DNA of 64,000 nt from NCBI RefSeq assembly GCF_900120195.1, contig NZ_LT635539.1:1535257-1599256 (forward strand), read 5' to 3'. This document shows, in pieces, positions 23,928 through 34,054 of the stretch. This stretch comes from Blautia sp. Marseille-P3087. Its GTDB lineage: Bacteria > Bacillota > Clostridia > Lachnospirales > Lachnospiraceae. A program made the position numbers and the translations under genes. Under the pieces are notes generated by a model. That model saw nothing but the letters and a program-made list of their open reading frames with translations. It made no database searches and was not told the origin of the DNA. Numbering within the stretch: position 1 is the first letter of the stretch; each line of letters begins with the position of its first letter.

Positions 23928-24986
23928 TCAGCCTCCGTTTCTCGACTGAAGGAAAATAAGCTCTTTGGATGCATTTTCATCATCCGGGAACATCTTGAGA
24001 TACTCCTGTATCTTACTCAATGCTGTGGCAAAATCCAGTTTTTTCTCATAAACCACAACTTCATTATACAGAAGATCCTGCATTTCCTCTGTAGAAGCGT
24101 CTGCAAGACCATTTGTGATATCTGTCAGTGCATTATCGTAATTGCCGTCATCAATATCACAGAGTGCAAGACCATTGTAACCTTTTGCCGGAGAGCTTCC
24201 CTCCGTCTCAATATACTGCTGGTACATGGCGCGTGCATTGGCTGTATCACCCTGTGCTTTATAAACCATACCGAGAAGCAGGATTCCCTCTGTGCTCTTT
24301 TTGTTGACCGCTTCTGTCAGTTCTTTCTTTGCATTGCTGTAATCCTGCATATAGTAATAAGCTTTTCCCCGGTCGCAGTAATCGTCTGCAGTTTTGGCTT
24401 CTGTCTGTAATGCAGTCTCCAGATAACGTGTACCGTCTGCCTCCATGTCTTTTTCGAGATATGCCTCATAGATCTCGATCGCCATCTCATAGGACGCATC
24501 AGCATCATACGCATCAGTAAAATTAGTGGATGCCTCATCATAAGAATCCATGGCAAGTGCCACACAGCCAGTCAGATAATACGTGTCTGCATCCATCGCG
24601 TAATCTTCGGCGATGGTCTGGCAGTCTGCCATTGCAGCATCAAAAAGCTCTGATTTCATCTCTGCAGTCGCACGATAAGCAAGCATGTCCTTTTTCAATG
24701 TTTTGCCTGCTTTTTCATCATTCAGTCCACTGGTGAGATAGTCGATCGCATCCTGGTAATTGCCGAGATGAAGGCTTGCTATACCTGCCCCACGATACGA
24801 CTGCGCACTTTTATATCCGGCAGTGATCGAAGACTTGTAACCTTCCAGCGCATAGTCATAACTTCCCTGCTCAAGATCTGTTACAGCCTGGTCGTAAGTC
24901 TTCTTATTCTGCCCCCCGCAGCCGGTCAGCATGAGCATACAGAGACCGGCTGTTCCCATTTTTATAATATTTTTTTTATTCATCAA
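23928..24986 (-). CDS. Tetratricopeptide-repeat lipoprotein
   Basis: A 352-aa protein with a lipobox (MLMLTGC) followed by about eight TPR-like helical pairs starting near residue 30 (YDQAVTDLEQGSYDYALEGYKSSI; GNYQDAIDYLTSGL; FDAAMADCQTIAEDY; SYDEASTNFTDAY; DYSNAKKELTEAV). It should be exposed on the outer face of the membrane as a protein-interaction scaffold. Its start is 6 bp after glmM, which makes a link to cell-wall precursor supply possible but not shown. Confidence 0.85.
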   Translation of the reverse strand: MMNKKNIIKMGTAGLCMLMLTGCGGQNKKTYDQAVTDLEQGSYDYALEGYKSSITAGYKSAQSYRGAGIASLHLGNYQDAIDYLTSGLNDEKAGKTLKKDMLAYRATAEMKSELFDAAMADCQTIAEDYAMDADTYYLTGCVALAMDSYDEASTNFTDAYDADASYEMAIEIYEAYLEKDMEADGTRYLETALQTEAKTADDYCDRGKAYYYMQDYSNAKKELTEAVNKKSTEGILLLGMVYKAQGDTANARAMYQQYIETEGSSPAKGYNGLALCDIDDGNYDNALTDITNGLADASTEEMQDLLYNEVVVYEKKLDFATALSKIQEYLKMFPDDENASKELIFLQSRNGG

Positions 24987-24992
24987 TATCCT

Positions 24993-26339
24993 TTATTCTA
25001 CAATAAGTCCTTCTTCTTCCATGACACGTACTACATTATTTACGTGCTCTGCACAGATTTCCTCTGTTCCGGCTTCTACCATGACACGGATCAGCGGCTC
25101 TGTACCACTTTCCCTTACAAGAATACGTCCTTCTGTACTCAGTGCTCTTGCAGCTGCTTCTACTGCTTCGACAACCTTCGGGTTCTCTCTTGCAGTTTTC
25201 TTATCGGCTACACGCACATTGCGCAGGATCTGCGGATATACTTTCATCTCTTTTGCAAGATCACAGAGAGTTGCTTTCTGCTCTACGCAGGCTTCCATGA
25301 TCATAAGAGAAGTCAGGATTCCGTCACCGGTAGCTGCATAACGGCTGAAAATCACGTGTCCGGACTGCTCGCCACCAATACTGTAATTGTTTTCGAGCAT
25401 ATTTTCTGCTACGTATTTGTCACCTACGGCAGTCTGCTCATAGTTGATGTCTTCACTTTCAAATGCTTTATAAAGTCCCATGTTGGACATAACGGTCGTA
25501 ACAACAGTATTGCCGTTTAATTTGCCCTGTGATTTCAGGAATTTACCACATACATACAAAATCTTGTCACCATCAATGATATTTCCCTTATGGTCTACCG
25601 CAATACAGCGGTCTGCATCTCCGTCATAGGCAAAACCGACATCCAGCCCATTCTCAACCACATATTTCTGCAGTACTTCGATATGCGTGGAACCACAGCC
25701 ACGATTGATGTTGGTTCCGTCCGGATCATTGTTGATCACATAAGTCTTTGCACGAAGTGCGTCAAATACACTTTTTGCGATTGCAGAAGAACTTCCGTTG
25801 GAACAATCCAGTCCGACTTTAATGTTTTTGAAGTCACGGCACGGAATAGAAATCAGATAACCGATATAACGGTTACGTCCGGAAGCATAATCCACGGTAC
25901 GTCCGATATCTTCGCGTGTTGCATATGGAAGATCTTCGATCTTGCCATCCAGATATGCTTCGATTCTTGCCTCTACTTCTGCTTCAATCTTCTGTCCGTT
26001 ACCGTTCAGAAGCTTGATTCCATTATCGTAAAATGGATTATGACTTGCAGAGATCATAATTCCGCAGTCAAAATTCTCTGTGCGAACCGCGTATGAAACA
26101 CTCGGTGTTGTCGTTACATGAAGCAGATATGCATCTGCTCCGGAAGCCGTCAGTCCGGCAACCAGTGCATACTCAAACATATAGCTGCTGCGTCTGGTAT
26201 CCTTGCCGATTACGATCTTGGCCTTATGTTCACGGCCATAGTACCAGCCGACATATCTGCCGACTTTGAAAGCATGATCTACTGTTAACTGTATATTTGC
26301 TTCCCCACGAAAACCATCTGTTCCAAAATATTTGCCCAT
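24993..26339 (-). CDS. glmM: Phosphoglucosamine mutase
   Basis: Interconverts glucosamine-6-phosphate and glucosamine-1-phosphate, feeding UDP-GlcNAc and peptidoglycan synthesis. The 448-aa protein has all family marks: GKYFGTDGFRGEAN at the start, the phospho-serine loop ISASHNPFYDNGIK (S99), the metal loop DGDADRC, the sugar loop GGEQSGH and the phosphate loop RESGTEPLIRVM. It begins a three-gene group with the TPR lipoprotein and hflX and follows a nucleotidyltransferase gene by 42 bp. Confidence 0.97.
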   Translation of the reverse strand: MGKYFGTDGFRGEANIQLTVDHAFKVGRYVGWYYGREHKAKIVIGKDTRRSSYMFEYALVAGLTASGADAYLLHVTTTPSVSYAVRTENFDCGIMISASHNPFYDNGIKLLNGNGQKIEAEVEARIEAYLDGKIEDLPYATREDIGRTVDYASGRNRYIGYLISIPCRDFKNIKVGLDCSNGSSSAIAKSVFDALRAKTYVINNDPDGTNINRGCGSTHIEVLQKYVVENGLDVGFAYDGDADRCIAVDHKGNIIDGDKILYVCGKFLKSQGKLNGNTVVTTVMSNMGLYKAFESEDINYEQTAVGDKYVAENMLENNYSIGGEQSGHVIFSRYAATGDGILTSLMIMEACVEQKATLCDLAKEMKVYPQILRNVRVADKKTARENPKVVEAVEAAARALSTEGRILVRESGTEPLIRVMVEAGTEEICAEHVNNVVRVMEEEGLIVE

Positions 26340-26381
26340 TATTTTCCTCCTTATCCGCGCATATCTAATGCGTTGTCCTGC

Positions 26382-27299
26382 TTATTTGTAAAGATCAGCC
26401 GGATAAACTCCTTTTTTGACCAGCTCAGCAAAAGCCTCTGTCACAGAAGCCTTGTCTTCCTGATAAGTTACACCAAACCAGGTGTCCCTGCTCTCCAGTA
26501 CATCAACAGTTGCCTCTCCCTTCTGGATCAGCTCATCGATCATAACCGGAAGAAGGTATTCTTTCTTAATATCTTCTGGTTTCAGATCCTCAAGAAATTC
26601 AACAAAACCTTTTTCCAGTGTATCCATAAATGCCGGAGTAAGTCCCCACATATTCATGGAAACCAGGCTCTTAACATCCAGTTTTTCTACTGTACCGTCA
26701 TCGCTGCGTGTTTCAGCACCTTCAGCAGTCTTAAAGATATTATGTGTCTCTGTAACACCTGTCAGTGCACCATTTTCGATGTGGCACACACCACGTGTAA
26801 CACTTCCGTTATCACTCAGTGTATTTCCAAGACGGAATCCTGCCATACAGATATGAATTTTATCATCCTGCGGCTGTTCCTGTACCAGATATTCATGTAC
26901 TTTTACATATGCTTCCTTTCCATAGTAATCGTCTGCATTGATTACAACAAAAGGCTCATCCAGCACTTCCCGTGCGGCAAGGACTGCCTGGCCGGTTCCC
27001 CATGGTTTGGTACGGTCTGCCGGTTTGCTGAATCCATCCGGAAGATTCTCAAGTGACTGGAATGCATATTCTACTTCTGTGATCTTTTCGATTCTTTCTC
27101 CGATGACACGGCGGAATTCTTCTTCCAGATCCTTACGGATAATAAAGACAACTTTATTAAATCCTGCCTCCAACGCGTCATGAATGGAATAATCCATAAT
27201 GATCTCACCATTCGGTCCTACCGGTGCAAGCTGCTTGATGCCCTTTCCGAAGCGACTTCCGATTCCTGCTGCCATGATTACCAATGCTGTTTTTTTCAT
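26382..27299 (-). CDS. Sugar-phosphate nucleotidyltransferase family protein
   Basis: A 305-aa NTP-transferase. The N-terminal nucleotide loop reads VIMAAGIGSRFGKGIKQLAPVGPNGEIIMDYSI and the metal site VVINADDYYG. RTKPWGTGQAVLAAREV is the sugar-binding stretch. It lacks the C-terminal left-handed helix of GlmU and is nearer to UTP-dependent enzymes of unknown sugar. The neighbour glmM suggests a role in hexose or amino-sugar activation. Confidence 0.82.
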   Translation of the reverse strand: MKKTALVIMAAGIGSRFGKGIKQLAPVGPNGEIIMDYSIHDALEAGFNKVVFIIRKDLEEEFRRVIGERIEKITEVEYAFQSLENLPDGFSKPADRTKPWGTGQAVLAAREVLDEPFVVINADDYYGKEAYVKVHEYLVQEQPQDDKIHICMAGFRLGNTLSDNGSVTRGVCHIENGALTGVTETHNIFKTAEGAETRSDDGTVEKLDVKSLVSMNMWGLTPAFMDTLEKGFVEFLEDLKPEDIKKEYLLPVMIDELIQKGEATVDVLESRDTWFGVTYQEDKASVTEAFAELVKKGVYPADLYK

Positions 27300-27367
27300 G
27301 TAAATTTCCTCCCATTATACACTTTACATATTTTTCTGTATTATTTACGCATATATTTTACATGCAT

Positions 27368-28444
27368 TTACTGTTCTTCATTTAAAGAACTGAGTTTTGC
27401 TGCCTGGTCAGCTGCAATCAGGCTGTCAAGAATTTCATCCAGATCTCCTCCGAGGATTCCATCCAGACGGTGCAGTGTCAGTTTGATACGGTGATCTGTC
27501 ACACGTCCCTGTGGGAAATTGTAGGTACGGATCTTCTCGGAACGGTCTCCGGTACCGATCTGGCTTCTTCTTGCCTCAGCCTCTGCATCATGCTGCTTTG
27601 CAAGTTCCATCTCATACAGACGGGAACGCAGAACTTTCAGTGCCTTGTCTTTATTCTTAAGCTGTGATTTCTCATCCTGACAGGAAATCACGATTCCGGT
27701 TGGGATATGGGTCAGACGTACTGCAGAGTCTGTAGTGTTGACACACTGTCCACCGTTTCCGGATGCACGGAACACATCAAATTTACAGTCATTCATATCC
27801 AGATGGAAGTCAATCTCCTCTGCCTCCGGCATGATTGCAACGGTGCAGGTGGATGTATGGATACGTCCGCCTGATTCTGTCTCCGGAACTCGCTGTACAC
27901 GGTGTACACCACTCTCATATTTCAGTCTGGAATATGCCCCCTGTCCCTGGATCATAAATGTAACTTCCTTAAATCCGCCGATTCCGTTCTCATTGAGACT
28001 CATCATCTCCGTCTTCCAGCGGCGTGATTCTGCGTATTTCACATACATACGGTAAATCTCTGCTGCAAACAGTGCCGCCTCATCTCCGCCGGCGCCGGCA
28101 CGGATCTCAACGATAACATTCTTGCTGTCATTCGGGTCTTTCGGAAGAAGAAGAATCTTCAGTTCTTTTTCCAGTTCTTCCACACGCTTCTTTGCATCAG
28201 ACAACTCTTCCTTCAGCATCTCGCGCATTTCTTCATCCTTTTCTTCTTCCAGCATCGATAAGCTGTCCTGAATGGTTTCTTTATTTTCTTTGTATTCTTT
28301 GTAGGTGTCTACAATAGGCTGCAGTTCACTCTGTTCTTTCATAAGCTTCTGGAAACGTTCCTGATTATCTGTTACACCCGGTTCTCCGAGTTCATTCAGA
28401 ACTTCCTCGAAGCGAACAAGCAGGTCCTCTAATTTATCAAACAT
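27368..28444 (-). CDS. prfA: Peptide chain release factor 1
   Basis: Recognises UAA and UAG stops and triggers peptide release. The 358-aa protein contains the GGQ motif ([19 protein letters not shown]), the RF1-type [10 protein letters not shown] stretch and C-terminal [23 protein letters not shown] sequence. It follows prmC, whose product methylates the GGQ glutamine, by 16 bp; this gene pairing is conserved in Firmicutes. Confidence 0.97.
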   Translation of the reverse strand: MFDKLEDLLVRFEEVLNELGEPGVTDNQERFQKLMKEQSELQPIVDTYKEYKENKETIQDSLSMLEEEKDEEMREMLKEELSDAKKRVEELEKELKILLLPKDPNDSKNVIVEIRAGAGGDEAALFAAEIYRMYVKYAESRRWKTEMMSLNENGIGGFKEVTFMIQGQGAYSRLKYESGVHRVQRVPETESGGRIHTSTCTVAIMPEAEEIDFHLDMNDCKFDVFRASGNGGQCVNTTDSAVRLTHIPTGIVISCQDEKSQLKNKDKALKVLRSRLYEMELAKQHDAEAEARRSQIGTGDRSEKIRTYNFPQGRVTDHRIKLTLHRLDGILGGDLDEILDSLIAADQAAKLSSLNEEQ

Positions 28445-28460
28445 CCTGTTCCTCCTGTAT

Positions 28461-29333
28461 TTACTTTTTCTGTCCGATCACGACTCTGTCAAGTCCTGAC
28501 AGATCCTGTATTACTTCTACATTAACAAAATCATTTGCTTTCATGATCTCCGGGACGGACTCTCCCTGATCACAGCCGATCTCATACATCAGCCATCCGC
28601 CCGCCCGCAGATATTTCCCTGCCTGCGCGGTGATCTCTCTGTAAAAAAACAGTCCGTCTTCTTTCCCATCCAGCGCAAGCACCGGATCATGGGAACGCAC
28701 TTCCTCCATAAGCCCCGGAATGTCTCCCGATGGGATATAGGGCGGATTCGAGATAAGCATATCATATTCCACAGCTGTATTTCCACTGTTTTTCTCAAAA
28801 TAGTCACCGGAAAACAGATCACTCTGCACAAATTCCGCACGATTTTCAAGCTGCAGATGCATTCTGTTCTGCTTTGCGACAGTAAGTGCCCCCTCCGATA
28901 CATCCACACCGGTTCCTGACGCATCCTGCCTCTCCATAAGAAGACTGAGCAAAATGCAGCCGGAACCGGTACACATATCAAGGATTTTCGGTGAACGGCT
29001 GTCCTTTAAATGTGTGAGTGCTGTTTCGACCAGTACTTCCGTATCCTGACGCGGCACCAGCACACGCTCATCTACACAGAATTCATATCCCATAAAATAA
29101 GCCCTGCCGGTAATATGCTGCAATGGAATATGCTGTGCACGTTTGGCACACATCTCCAGATAACGTGATTCTGTCTTTTTATCCAGAATTTCATCCATAT
29201 GTGCATAATACCAGGCACGATTGATATCTGCCGCATACTCCAGAAGAAGCCAGGCATCCAACCCGGCTTCTTCAATCGCGGCCGCATCCAGAAGATGAAT
29301 TCCATCTTCCAGTACTTCTTTATATGTCCGCAT
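28461..29333 (-). CDS. prmC: Peptide chain release factor N5-glutamine methyltransferase
   Basis: Methylates the GGQ glutamine of release factors with S-adenosylmethionine. The 290-aa protein has an N-terminal helical domain, the SAM motif [15 protein letters not shown] and the glutamine-binding [11 protein letters not shown]. Start ATG 29333 is preferred because GGAGAAG stands just upstream; it overlaps the DUF1385 gene by 14 bp. Longer in-frame starts at 29345 and 29363 have weaker sites. Confidence 0.94.
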   Translation of the reverse strand: MRTYKEVLEDGIHLLDAAAIEEAGLDAWLLLEYAADINRAWYYAHMDEILDKKTESRYLEMCAKRAQHIPLQHITGRAYFMGYEFCVDERVLVPRQDTEVLVETALTHLKDSRSPKILDMCTGSGCILLSLLMERQDASGTGVDVSEGALTVAKQNRMHLQLENRAEFVQSDLFSGDYFEKNSGNTAVEYDMLISNPPYIPSGDIPGLMEEVRSHDPVLALDGKEDGLFFYREITAQAGKYLRAGGWLMYEIGCDQGESVPEIMKANDFVNVEVIQDLSGLDRVVIGQKK

Positions 29334-30318
29334 GTTCTTCTCCATTATTTTCTTCCGGGTCAACCCAGTCGAATTCTCTTTTCAGGTAATCTTTCCAGTC
29401 AAAAACTGCTTCTACCGCTTTGATTGCTACTTCAACCATATCTGCAGTCGGTTCTTTCGTTGTCAGCTTCTGCATTGCAAGTCCCGGTTTGCTCATCATA
29501 TCTGCAAATTTGGTATCTGTTCTGCCTGCCCACTGAATGATTTCAAAGGAAATACCGGATACAACCGGCACCATCAGAAGACGACCGAAAAGGCGTACCC
29601 AGTAAACAGGAACAAGTACAAATGCAAAATGAAGACAGATACTTACCAGCATGACCAGAAACAGGAAGCTCGTACCGCAGCGCTTGTGCTGTCTGGAACT
29701 GGCCATAACGTTCTCAACCGTAAGCGGAAGTCCGTGTTCCACACAGTTGATACATTTATGCTCTGCACCGTGGTACATAAATGTTCTCTGAATATCTTTC
29801 ATTCTGGAAATCAGAAACATATATCCCAGGAAAAGCGCGAGCTTCACGAATGCTTCGGCTACTGTTACGCCAAACTCTGAGGCTCCAACCTTCCGAAGCA
29901 GACTGGCCAGTGCATACGGTAACAACATAAATGCAGCCACAGAAAATATGATTGAAATTGCCACAGTTATGTAAAGAAGCCACTGGAACTGCTTCGCTTC
30001 TTTGGCTTTCTTTGCGGAAAGTTCTTCTTCGGAAAGTGCAGCGTTTTTGGCTGCTTCTTTTTCGTCTTCTTCATCTCCTGCAATCTCTGCAGAATACATC
30101 AGACATTTCGTGCCAACAACCAGACCATCCACAAAACTTACCACACCGCGGATGATCGGCCATTTCAGAAATCCGGCTCTACCGAAGGTACATTTATAGT
30201 CTTCTACTTTTATTTCTATTTCTTTATCAGGACGTCGCACTGCAACAGCATATTTATCCTTATGCCGCATCATAATGCCTTCCATTACCGCCTGACCGCC
30301 GATATTCGATGGTTTCAT
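29320..30318 (-). CDS. DUF1385 family membrane protein
   Basis: A 332-aa protein of the DUF1385 family, recognised by SNIGGQAVMEGIMMRHKDKYAVAVRRPDKEI at its start, IIRGVVSFVDGLVVGTKCL and the metal-like MYHGAEHKCINCVEHG. It has about four hydrophobic segments and an acidic/lysine-rich linker near residues 80-108. The function is unknown. In Firmicutes it is very often found between rpmE and prmC-prfA, exactly as here, so a translation-linked role is suspected only from context. Confidence 0.9.
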   Translation of the reverse strand: MKPSNIGGQAVMEGIMMRHKDKYAVAVRRPDKEIEIKVEDYKCTFGRAGFLKWPIIRGVVSFVDGLVVGTKCLMYSAEIAGDEEDEKEAAKNAALSEEELSAKKAKEAKQFQWLLYITVAISIIFSVAAFMLLPYALASLLRKVGASEFGVTVAEAFVKLALFLGYMFLISRMKDIQRTFMYHGAEHKCINCVEHGLPLTVENVMASSRQHKRCGTSFLFLVMLVSICLHFAFVLVPVYWVRLFGRLLMVPVVSGISFEIIQWAGRTDTKFADMMSKPGLAMQKLTTKEPTADMVEVAIKAVEAVFDWKDYLKREFDWVDPEENNGEEHADI

Positions 30319-30397
30319 ATATCACTCCATAAAAAATATATTCTCTTACAAAGAACCTGCCACCGGCAGCTTCTCCTGCATATTTTGGCAGAAAAGC

Positions 30398-30432
30398 AAA
30401 AACAGGCTGAGATTTCCCCAACCTCAACCTGT
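30398..30432 (-). terminator. Terminator after rpmE
   Basis: On the minus strand ACAGGTTGAG pairs with CTCAGCCTGT and is followed by TTTTG, 24 bp after the rpmE stop. It partly separates rho-rpmE from the DUF1385-prmC-prfA group. Confidence 0.7.
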
Positions 30433-30456
30433 CTCTTGTTTCGTTATCTTGTCTGA

Positions 30457-30660
30457 TTATTTGTTTAAGCCGTATTTCTTGTTGAACTTATCAATACGTC
30501 CGCGAGCCTGAGCTGCTTTCTGCTGTCCTGTATAGAATGGATGACATTTGGAGCAGATTTCTACATGGATATCTTTCTTAGTAGATCCTGTTACAAATGT
30601 GTTTCCGCAGTTGCAGGTTACAGTTGCCTGATAGTAGTTTGGATGGATTCCTTCACGCAT
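30457..30660 (-). CDS. rpmE: 50S ribosomal protein L31 (zinc-ribbon form)
   Basis: 67 aa, [20 protein letters not shown] to YGLNK. The four cysteines of the zinc-binding C+ form are present (CNC and CSKC). Start ATG 30660 follows AGAGAGGTG by 6 bp; the GTG at 30669 inside that site is not used as start. Rho is encoded just upstream, an arrangement widespread in Firmicutes. Confidence 0.97.
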   Translation of the reverse strand: MREGIHPNYYQATVTCNCGNTFVTGSTKKDIHVEICSKCHPFYTGQQKAAQARGRIDKFNKKYGLNK

Positions 30661-30769
30661 GATTTTCACCTCTCTATAATTCTTCTATTTTCTATTCGTA
30701 TTAATTTGACGAATTTACTATTTCGCAGCTTTCTGATTATAACACACTCAATATGCAAATGCAAGCTGT

Positions 30770-32203
30770 TTATAAAAATTTCTGTTTTTTTGCAGTCTGT
30801 ATAAATTCGGCATTGTTTTTGGTACGTGAAAACATGTTCAGAATCTGTTCTACCGCGTCTTCTGCCTTGAGGCTGTTGAGTGCACGGCGCATGTTATACA
30901 CGGCTTCCTGCTCGTCCTTCGTCAGAAGCAGGTCCTCACGTCTCGTTCCGGATTTCTGAATGTCGATTGCCGGGAAAACTCTCTTTTCCTGTAATTTACG
31001 GTCAAGTACAAGTTCCATGTTACCGGTTCCCTTGAATTCCTCGTAAATAACATCGTCCATCTTGCTTCCGGTATCGACGAGTGCTGTTGCAAGGATCGTC
31101 AGACTTCCGCCTTCTCTCATATTACGGGCTGCACCAAAAAACCTCTTCGGCATGTGAAGCGCTGCCGGATCAAGACCGCCGGACAGTGTCCTTCCGCTCG
31201 GTGTCACGCAGAGATTGTATGCTCTGGCAAGTCTTGTGATGGAATCAAGAAGGATCGTGACTTCCTGCTTATGCTCTACCAGACGGCGCGCACGCTCAAC
31301 CACCATCTCAGAAACGCGTCTGTGGTGCTCCGGAAGCTCGTCAAATGTAGAATAAATAACTTCAACGTTATCGCCTTTGATTTCTTCTTTGATATCGGTA
31401 ACTTCCTCCGGACGCTCATCGATCAGAAGAATGATCAGATGCATGGACGGATTATTCTTAAGAATAGACTTTGCAACATCCTTTAAAAGTGTCGTCTTAC
31501 CTGCTTTCGGAGGAGAAACGATCATGCCTCGCTGTCCCTTACCGATCGGACTTAACAGATCCATGATACGCATTGCGACTGTACCGCCCGGACGCTCCAT
31601 ACGCAGACGCTCATTCGGGAAGATCGGGGTCATATCTTCAAAATTATATCTTCTCTGTCCTTCGCTCGGCGGGAAACCATTGATGGAATTTACATAGAGA
31701 AGCGCACTGAACTTCTCCCCCTGTGTCTTGATGCGGATGCTTCCCTGCACGATATCTCCTGTCTTTAAGTTAAAACGTCTGATCTGGGACGGAGATACAT
31801 AAATGTCATTCTCACCCGGCAGATAATTGGCACAGCGAATAAATCCATATCCATCCGGAAGTACTTCCAGAATGCCATTTGCTTTCTCGCCGCTGTCAAG
31901 CTGGGCTGTCTCCGCCGGATTCTTGTAGGTGTACTCTGTACGTTCCTGATAATTTTTTCTCTCTGATGTATCATAAGAAGCACGTGGTTCCCGAACACGG
32001 TTTTCTTCTCTGGCGGACTCTTCCTGTCTGTGTTCAGTATTCTTAGATTCCGCACTGCCTGCAGACGCCTTTTCCTTTTCGTCTTCTTCGAGCATGCGCT
32101 CTATCAGTTCCGGCTTTCTCAAAGTAGAAATCCCCTTCAATCCTCTTGCCTTTGCAAGGTCTTTTAATGTAGCAAGGGACAATGATTCATATTTTTCTCT
32201 CAT
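30770..32203 (-). CDS. rho: Transcription termination factor Rho
   Basis: A 477-aa RNA-dependent ATPase/helicase that ends transcription. The N-terminal Rho_N SAP-like domain ([29 protein letters not shown]) is followed by a charged, low-complexity insert of about 70 residues (residues 36-105), then the RNA-binding domain ([28 protein letters not shown]) and the ATPase with Walker [12 protein letters not shown] and Walker [14 protein letters not shown]. The insert is common in Gram-positive and actinobacterial Rho and absent from E. coli Rho. Confidence 0.97.
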   Translation of the reverse strand: MREKYESLSLATLKDLAKARGLKGISTLRKPELIERMLEEDEKEKASAGSAESKNTEHRQEESAREENRVREPRASYDTSERKNYQERTEYTYKNPAETAQLDSGEKANGILEVLPDGYGFIRCANYLPGENDIYVSPSQIRRFNLKTGDIVQGSIRIKTQGEKFSALLYVNSINGFPPSEGQRRYNFEDMTPIFPNERLRMERPGGTVAMRIMDLLSPIGKGQRGMIVSPPKAGKTTLLKDVAKSILKNNPSMHLIILLIDERPEEVTDIKEEIKGDNVEVIYSTFDELPEHHRRVSEMVVERARRLVEHKQEVTILLDSITRLARAYNLCVTPSGRTLSGGLDPAALHMPKRFFGAARNMREGGSLTILATALVDTGSKMDDVIYEEFKGTGNMELVLDRKLQEKRVFPAIDIQKSGTRREDLLLTKDEQEAVYNMRRALNSLKAEDAVEQILNMFSRTKNNAEFIQTAKKQKFL

Positions 32204-32292
32204 ATAAAAATCCTCTCAGTCTTTTCAAGGCCTATTTATTTGATACCAGTTATTCAGGAATATCTGTCTGACTCGACATGAATTTCAGAATG

Positions 32293-32385
32293 CCAAAAGA
32301 AAACTCTGAAAGAGTTTTCTTTTGGATACTTGAAGATATTTTATCACAACTTGAAACTTCTGTCCAGCAGATAGAACAGAAGTTT
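32293..32385. other. Two adjacent perfect hairpins in the rho/exporter intergenic space
   Basis: A 15-bp perfect stem (CCAAAAGAAAACTCT at 32293-32307, complement 32311-32325, 3-base loop) is followed by a 10-bp stem (AAACTTCTGT at 32354-32363, complement 32376-32385). Both lie between the exporter gene's 3' end and the rho start. Neither has a T tract, so they are not typical terminators; they may be remains of mobile palindromic elements or structured 3' UTR. Confidence 0.5.
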
Positions 32386-32389
32386 AGAT

Positions 32390-32459
32390 GTTACTGTTCA
32401 CAGGTAGTATTCCGCGAGGTGTTTTGCCATGAATAATGGCAAAATCCCGATCACAGTAA
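32390..32459 (-). repeat. Truncated copy of the 142-bp palindromic repeat
   Basis: GTTACTGTTCAC at 32390-32401, then the GGTGTTTTGCCATGAAT...GGCAAAATCCCGA block, match the reverse of the full copies at 36049-36191 and 57411-57552 nearly base for base for about 60 bp, after which the sequence ends in TCACAGTAAT. The TTCGG-containing half is missing. It abuts the stop of the exporter gene (32463). Confidence 0.75.
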
Positions 32460-32462
32460 TTT

Positions 32463-32963
32463 TTAGTGGATCAGGTTGCCTACGATTCCGTAAGAAACCA
32501 CATACATGATCACAGTTGCCATGATCAGTCCACACAAAATTGCAATAGATGATTTCTTGATGTCGACTTCCAGAAGTGAAGCAATCAGAGAACCCGTCCA
32601 TGCACCGGTTCCCGGAAGCGGTACTCCCACAAACAAAAGTAGTCCGAGGAATTCATATCGTTTAATCTGGTCGCTCTTTCCCATGGCACGATTTTCCAGT
32701 CTTTCGATCAGTCCGCGGAAAACCTTTGTTTTTTTCATCAGTTTAAAAATCTGACGGATAAAGAGCAGAATAAACGGAATCGGAATAATATTTCCCATAA
32801 TACAGATTGGGATGGCTTTTGCTGCTGATACTTTCAGAAGTGATGCAGCCAGAAGCCCTCCTCGAAGCTCCAGGATCGGGATCATGGAAATGATAAATAT
32901 GATCAATTCCTTTGAAATATGCTGTGACAGGTTATCCGTAAACCACTGAACTAAAACTTCCAT
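32463..32963 (-). CDS. Small multidrug-export protein family (COG2426) membrane protein
   Basis: A 166-aa protein with about four hydrophobic segments. Motifs of the family are visible: SMIPILELRGGLLAASLLKV near the N-terminus and FVGVPLPGTGAWTGSLIASLL in the middle. Despite the family name, transport activity is poorly established. ATG 32963 has AAAGGAG 5 bp upstream and overlaps the hisC end by 13 bp, so it is translationally linked to hisC. Confidence 0.85.
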   Translation of the reverse strand: MEVLVQWFTDNLSQHISKELIIFIISMIPILELRGGLLAASLLKVSAAKAIPICIMGNIIPIPFILLFIRQIFKLMKKTKVFRGLIERLENRAMGKSDQIKRYEFLGLLLFVGVPLPGTGAWTGSLIASLLEVDIKKSSIAILCGLIMATVIMYVVSYGIVGNLIH

Positions 32964-34027
32964 AAATTCTCCTTTTTGAAATACTCTTTTACGAAATCAA
33001 GGAAAGTCTGCATTTCTTTTCTTGTTCCGATTGTAATGCGCAGGTGATTATCTGTTCTTCCACCCGGAAAATAACGTACATAAACGTGCTGTTCCCGCAG
33101 TGCCTGAAACAGCTGTTTTGCCGGACAGTTCACATGGGACGCAAAAATGAAGTTGGCTTTTGAGTCTTCAAAAGTAAAGCCAAGGTTTCTCAGTTCCTGC
33201 TTTGTCCATTCTCTTGTCTCTATGATTTTATCGCAGGTCTCACGAAAATATGCCTGATCTTTGATCGCAGCCACGCCTGCTTCAATCGATGTGCGGTTCA
33301 TCGTATAAGAGTTGAACGAATATTTCACATCATTCAGATAAGCGATCAGTTTCGGGCTTCCCATTGCAAATCCGATACGCATACCTGCCATGGATCTTGA
33401 TTTGGAAAATGTCTGAACGACCAGCAGATTCTCGTATTTATCGATCAGGGAAAGTGCTGATTCTGTACCAAAATCTACATATGCTTCATCTACGATCACA
33501 ATCACATCCTGATTATGTAAGATAATTTCTTCTATCTCATCAAGCGGCAGAGACACACCGGTCGGTGCATTTGGATTTGGAAAAATAATGCCGCCGTTTT
33601 CACGGAAATAATCTTCTTTCTTTATATGGAAGTGTTCGTCCAGTTCCGGACGCTCGTACGGAATCTGAAACAGATCTGCCCATACATCGTAGAAAGAATA
33701 CGTAATATCTGGAAAGAGGATCGGTTTTTCACTGTTAAAAAATGTCAGAAAGCTCATTGCAAGCACATCATCTGAACCGACGCCTACAAACACCTGTTCA
33801 TCCAAAATGCCATATTCAGCCGCGATCGCATGAACCAGATCCTTTGCGGCAGGATCCGGATAAAGTCTCAGTGCATCTGTCTCTGTATTTTTAAGCACCT
33901 CTGCTACACCCGGTGCCGGAGGATATGGATTTTCGTTTGTATTTAATTTGATCATATCCGGCTGGTTCGGCTGCTCACCCGGTGTATACGGAACTACCTT
34001 GCGGATATTTTTTTCCCAGTTGTTCAT
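32951..34027 (-). CDS. hisC: Histidinol-phosphate aminotransferase
   Basis: A 358-aa PLP-dependent enzyme that converts imidazole-acetol phosphate and glutamate to histidinol phosphate; paralogues also handle aromatic amino acids. The PLP lysine lies in VQTFSKSRSMAGMRIGF. Other marks are LNTNENPYPPAP at the start, DEAYVDFG, and RYFPGGRTDNHLRITIG at the end. No other his gene is near. It lies 27 bp after malic enzyme, so a role in another transamination is possible. Confidence 0.9.
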   Translation of the reverse strand: MNNWEKNIRKVVPYTPGEQPNQPDMIKLNTNENPYPPAPGVAEVLKNTETDALRLYPDPAAKDLVHAIAAEYGILDEQVFVGVGSDDVLAMSFLTFFNSEKPILFPDITYSFYDVWADLFQIPYERPELDEHFHIKKEDYFRENGGIIFPNPNAPTGVSLPLDEIEEIILHNQDVIVIVDEAYVDFGTESALSLIDKYENLLVVQTFSKSRSMAGMRIGFAMGSPKLIAYLNDVKYSFNSYTMNRTSIEAGVAAIKDQAYFRETCDKIIETREWTKQELRNLGFTFEDSKANFIFASHVNCPAKQLFQALREQHVYVRYFPGGRTDNHLRITIGTRKEMQTFLDFVKEYFKKENLWKF

Positions 34028-34054
34028 TCTAAAGTCTGTCCCTTCTTTATTAAA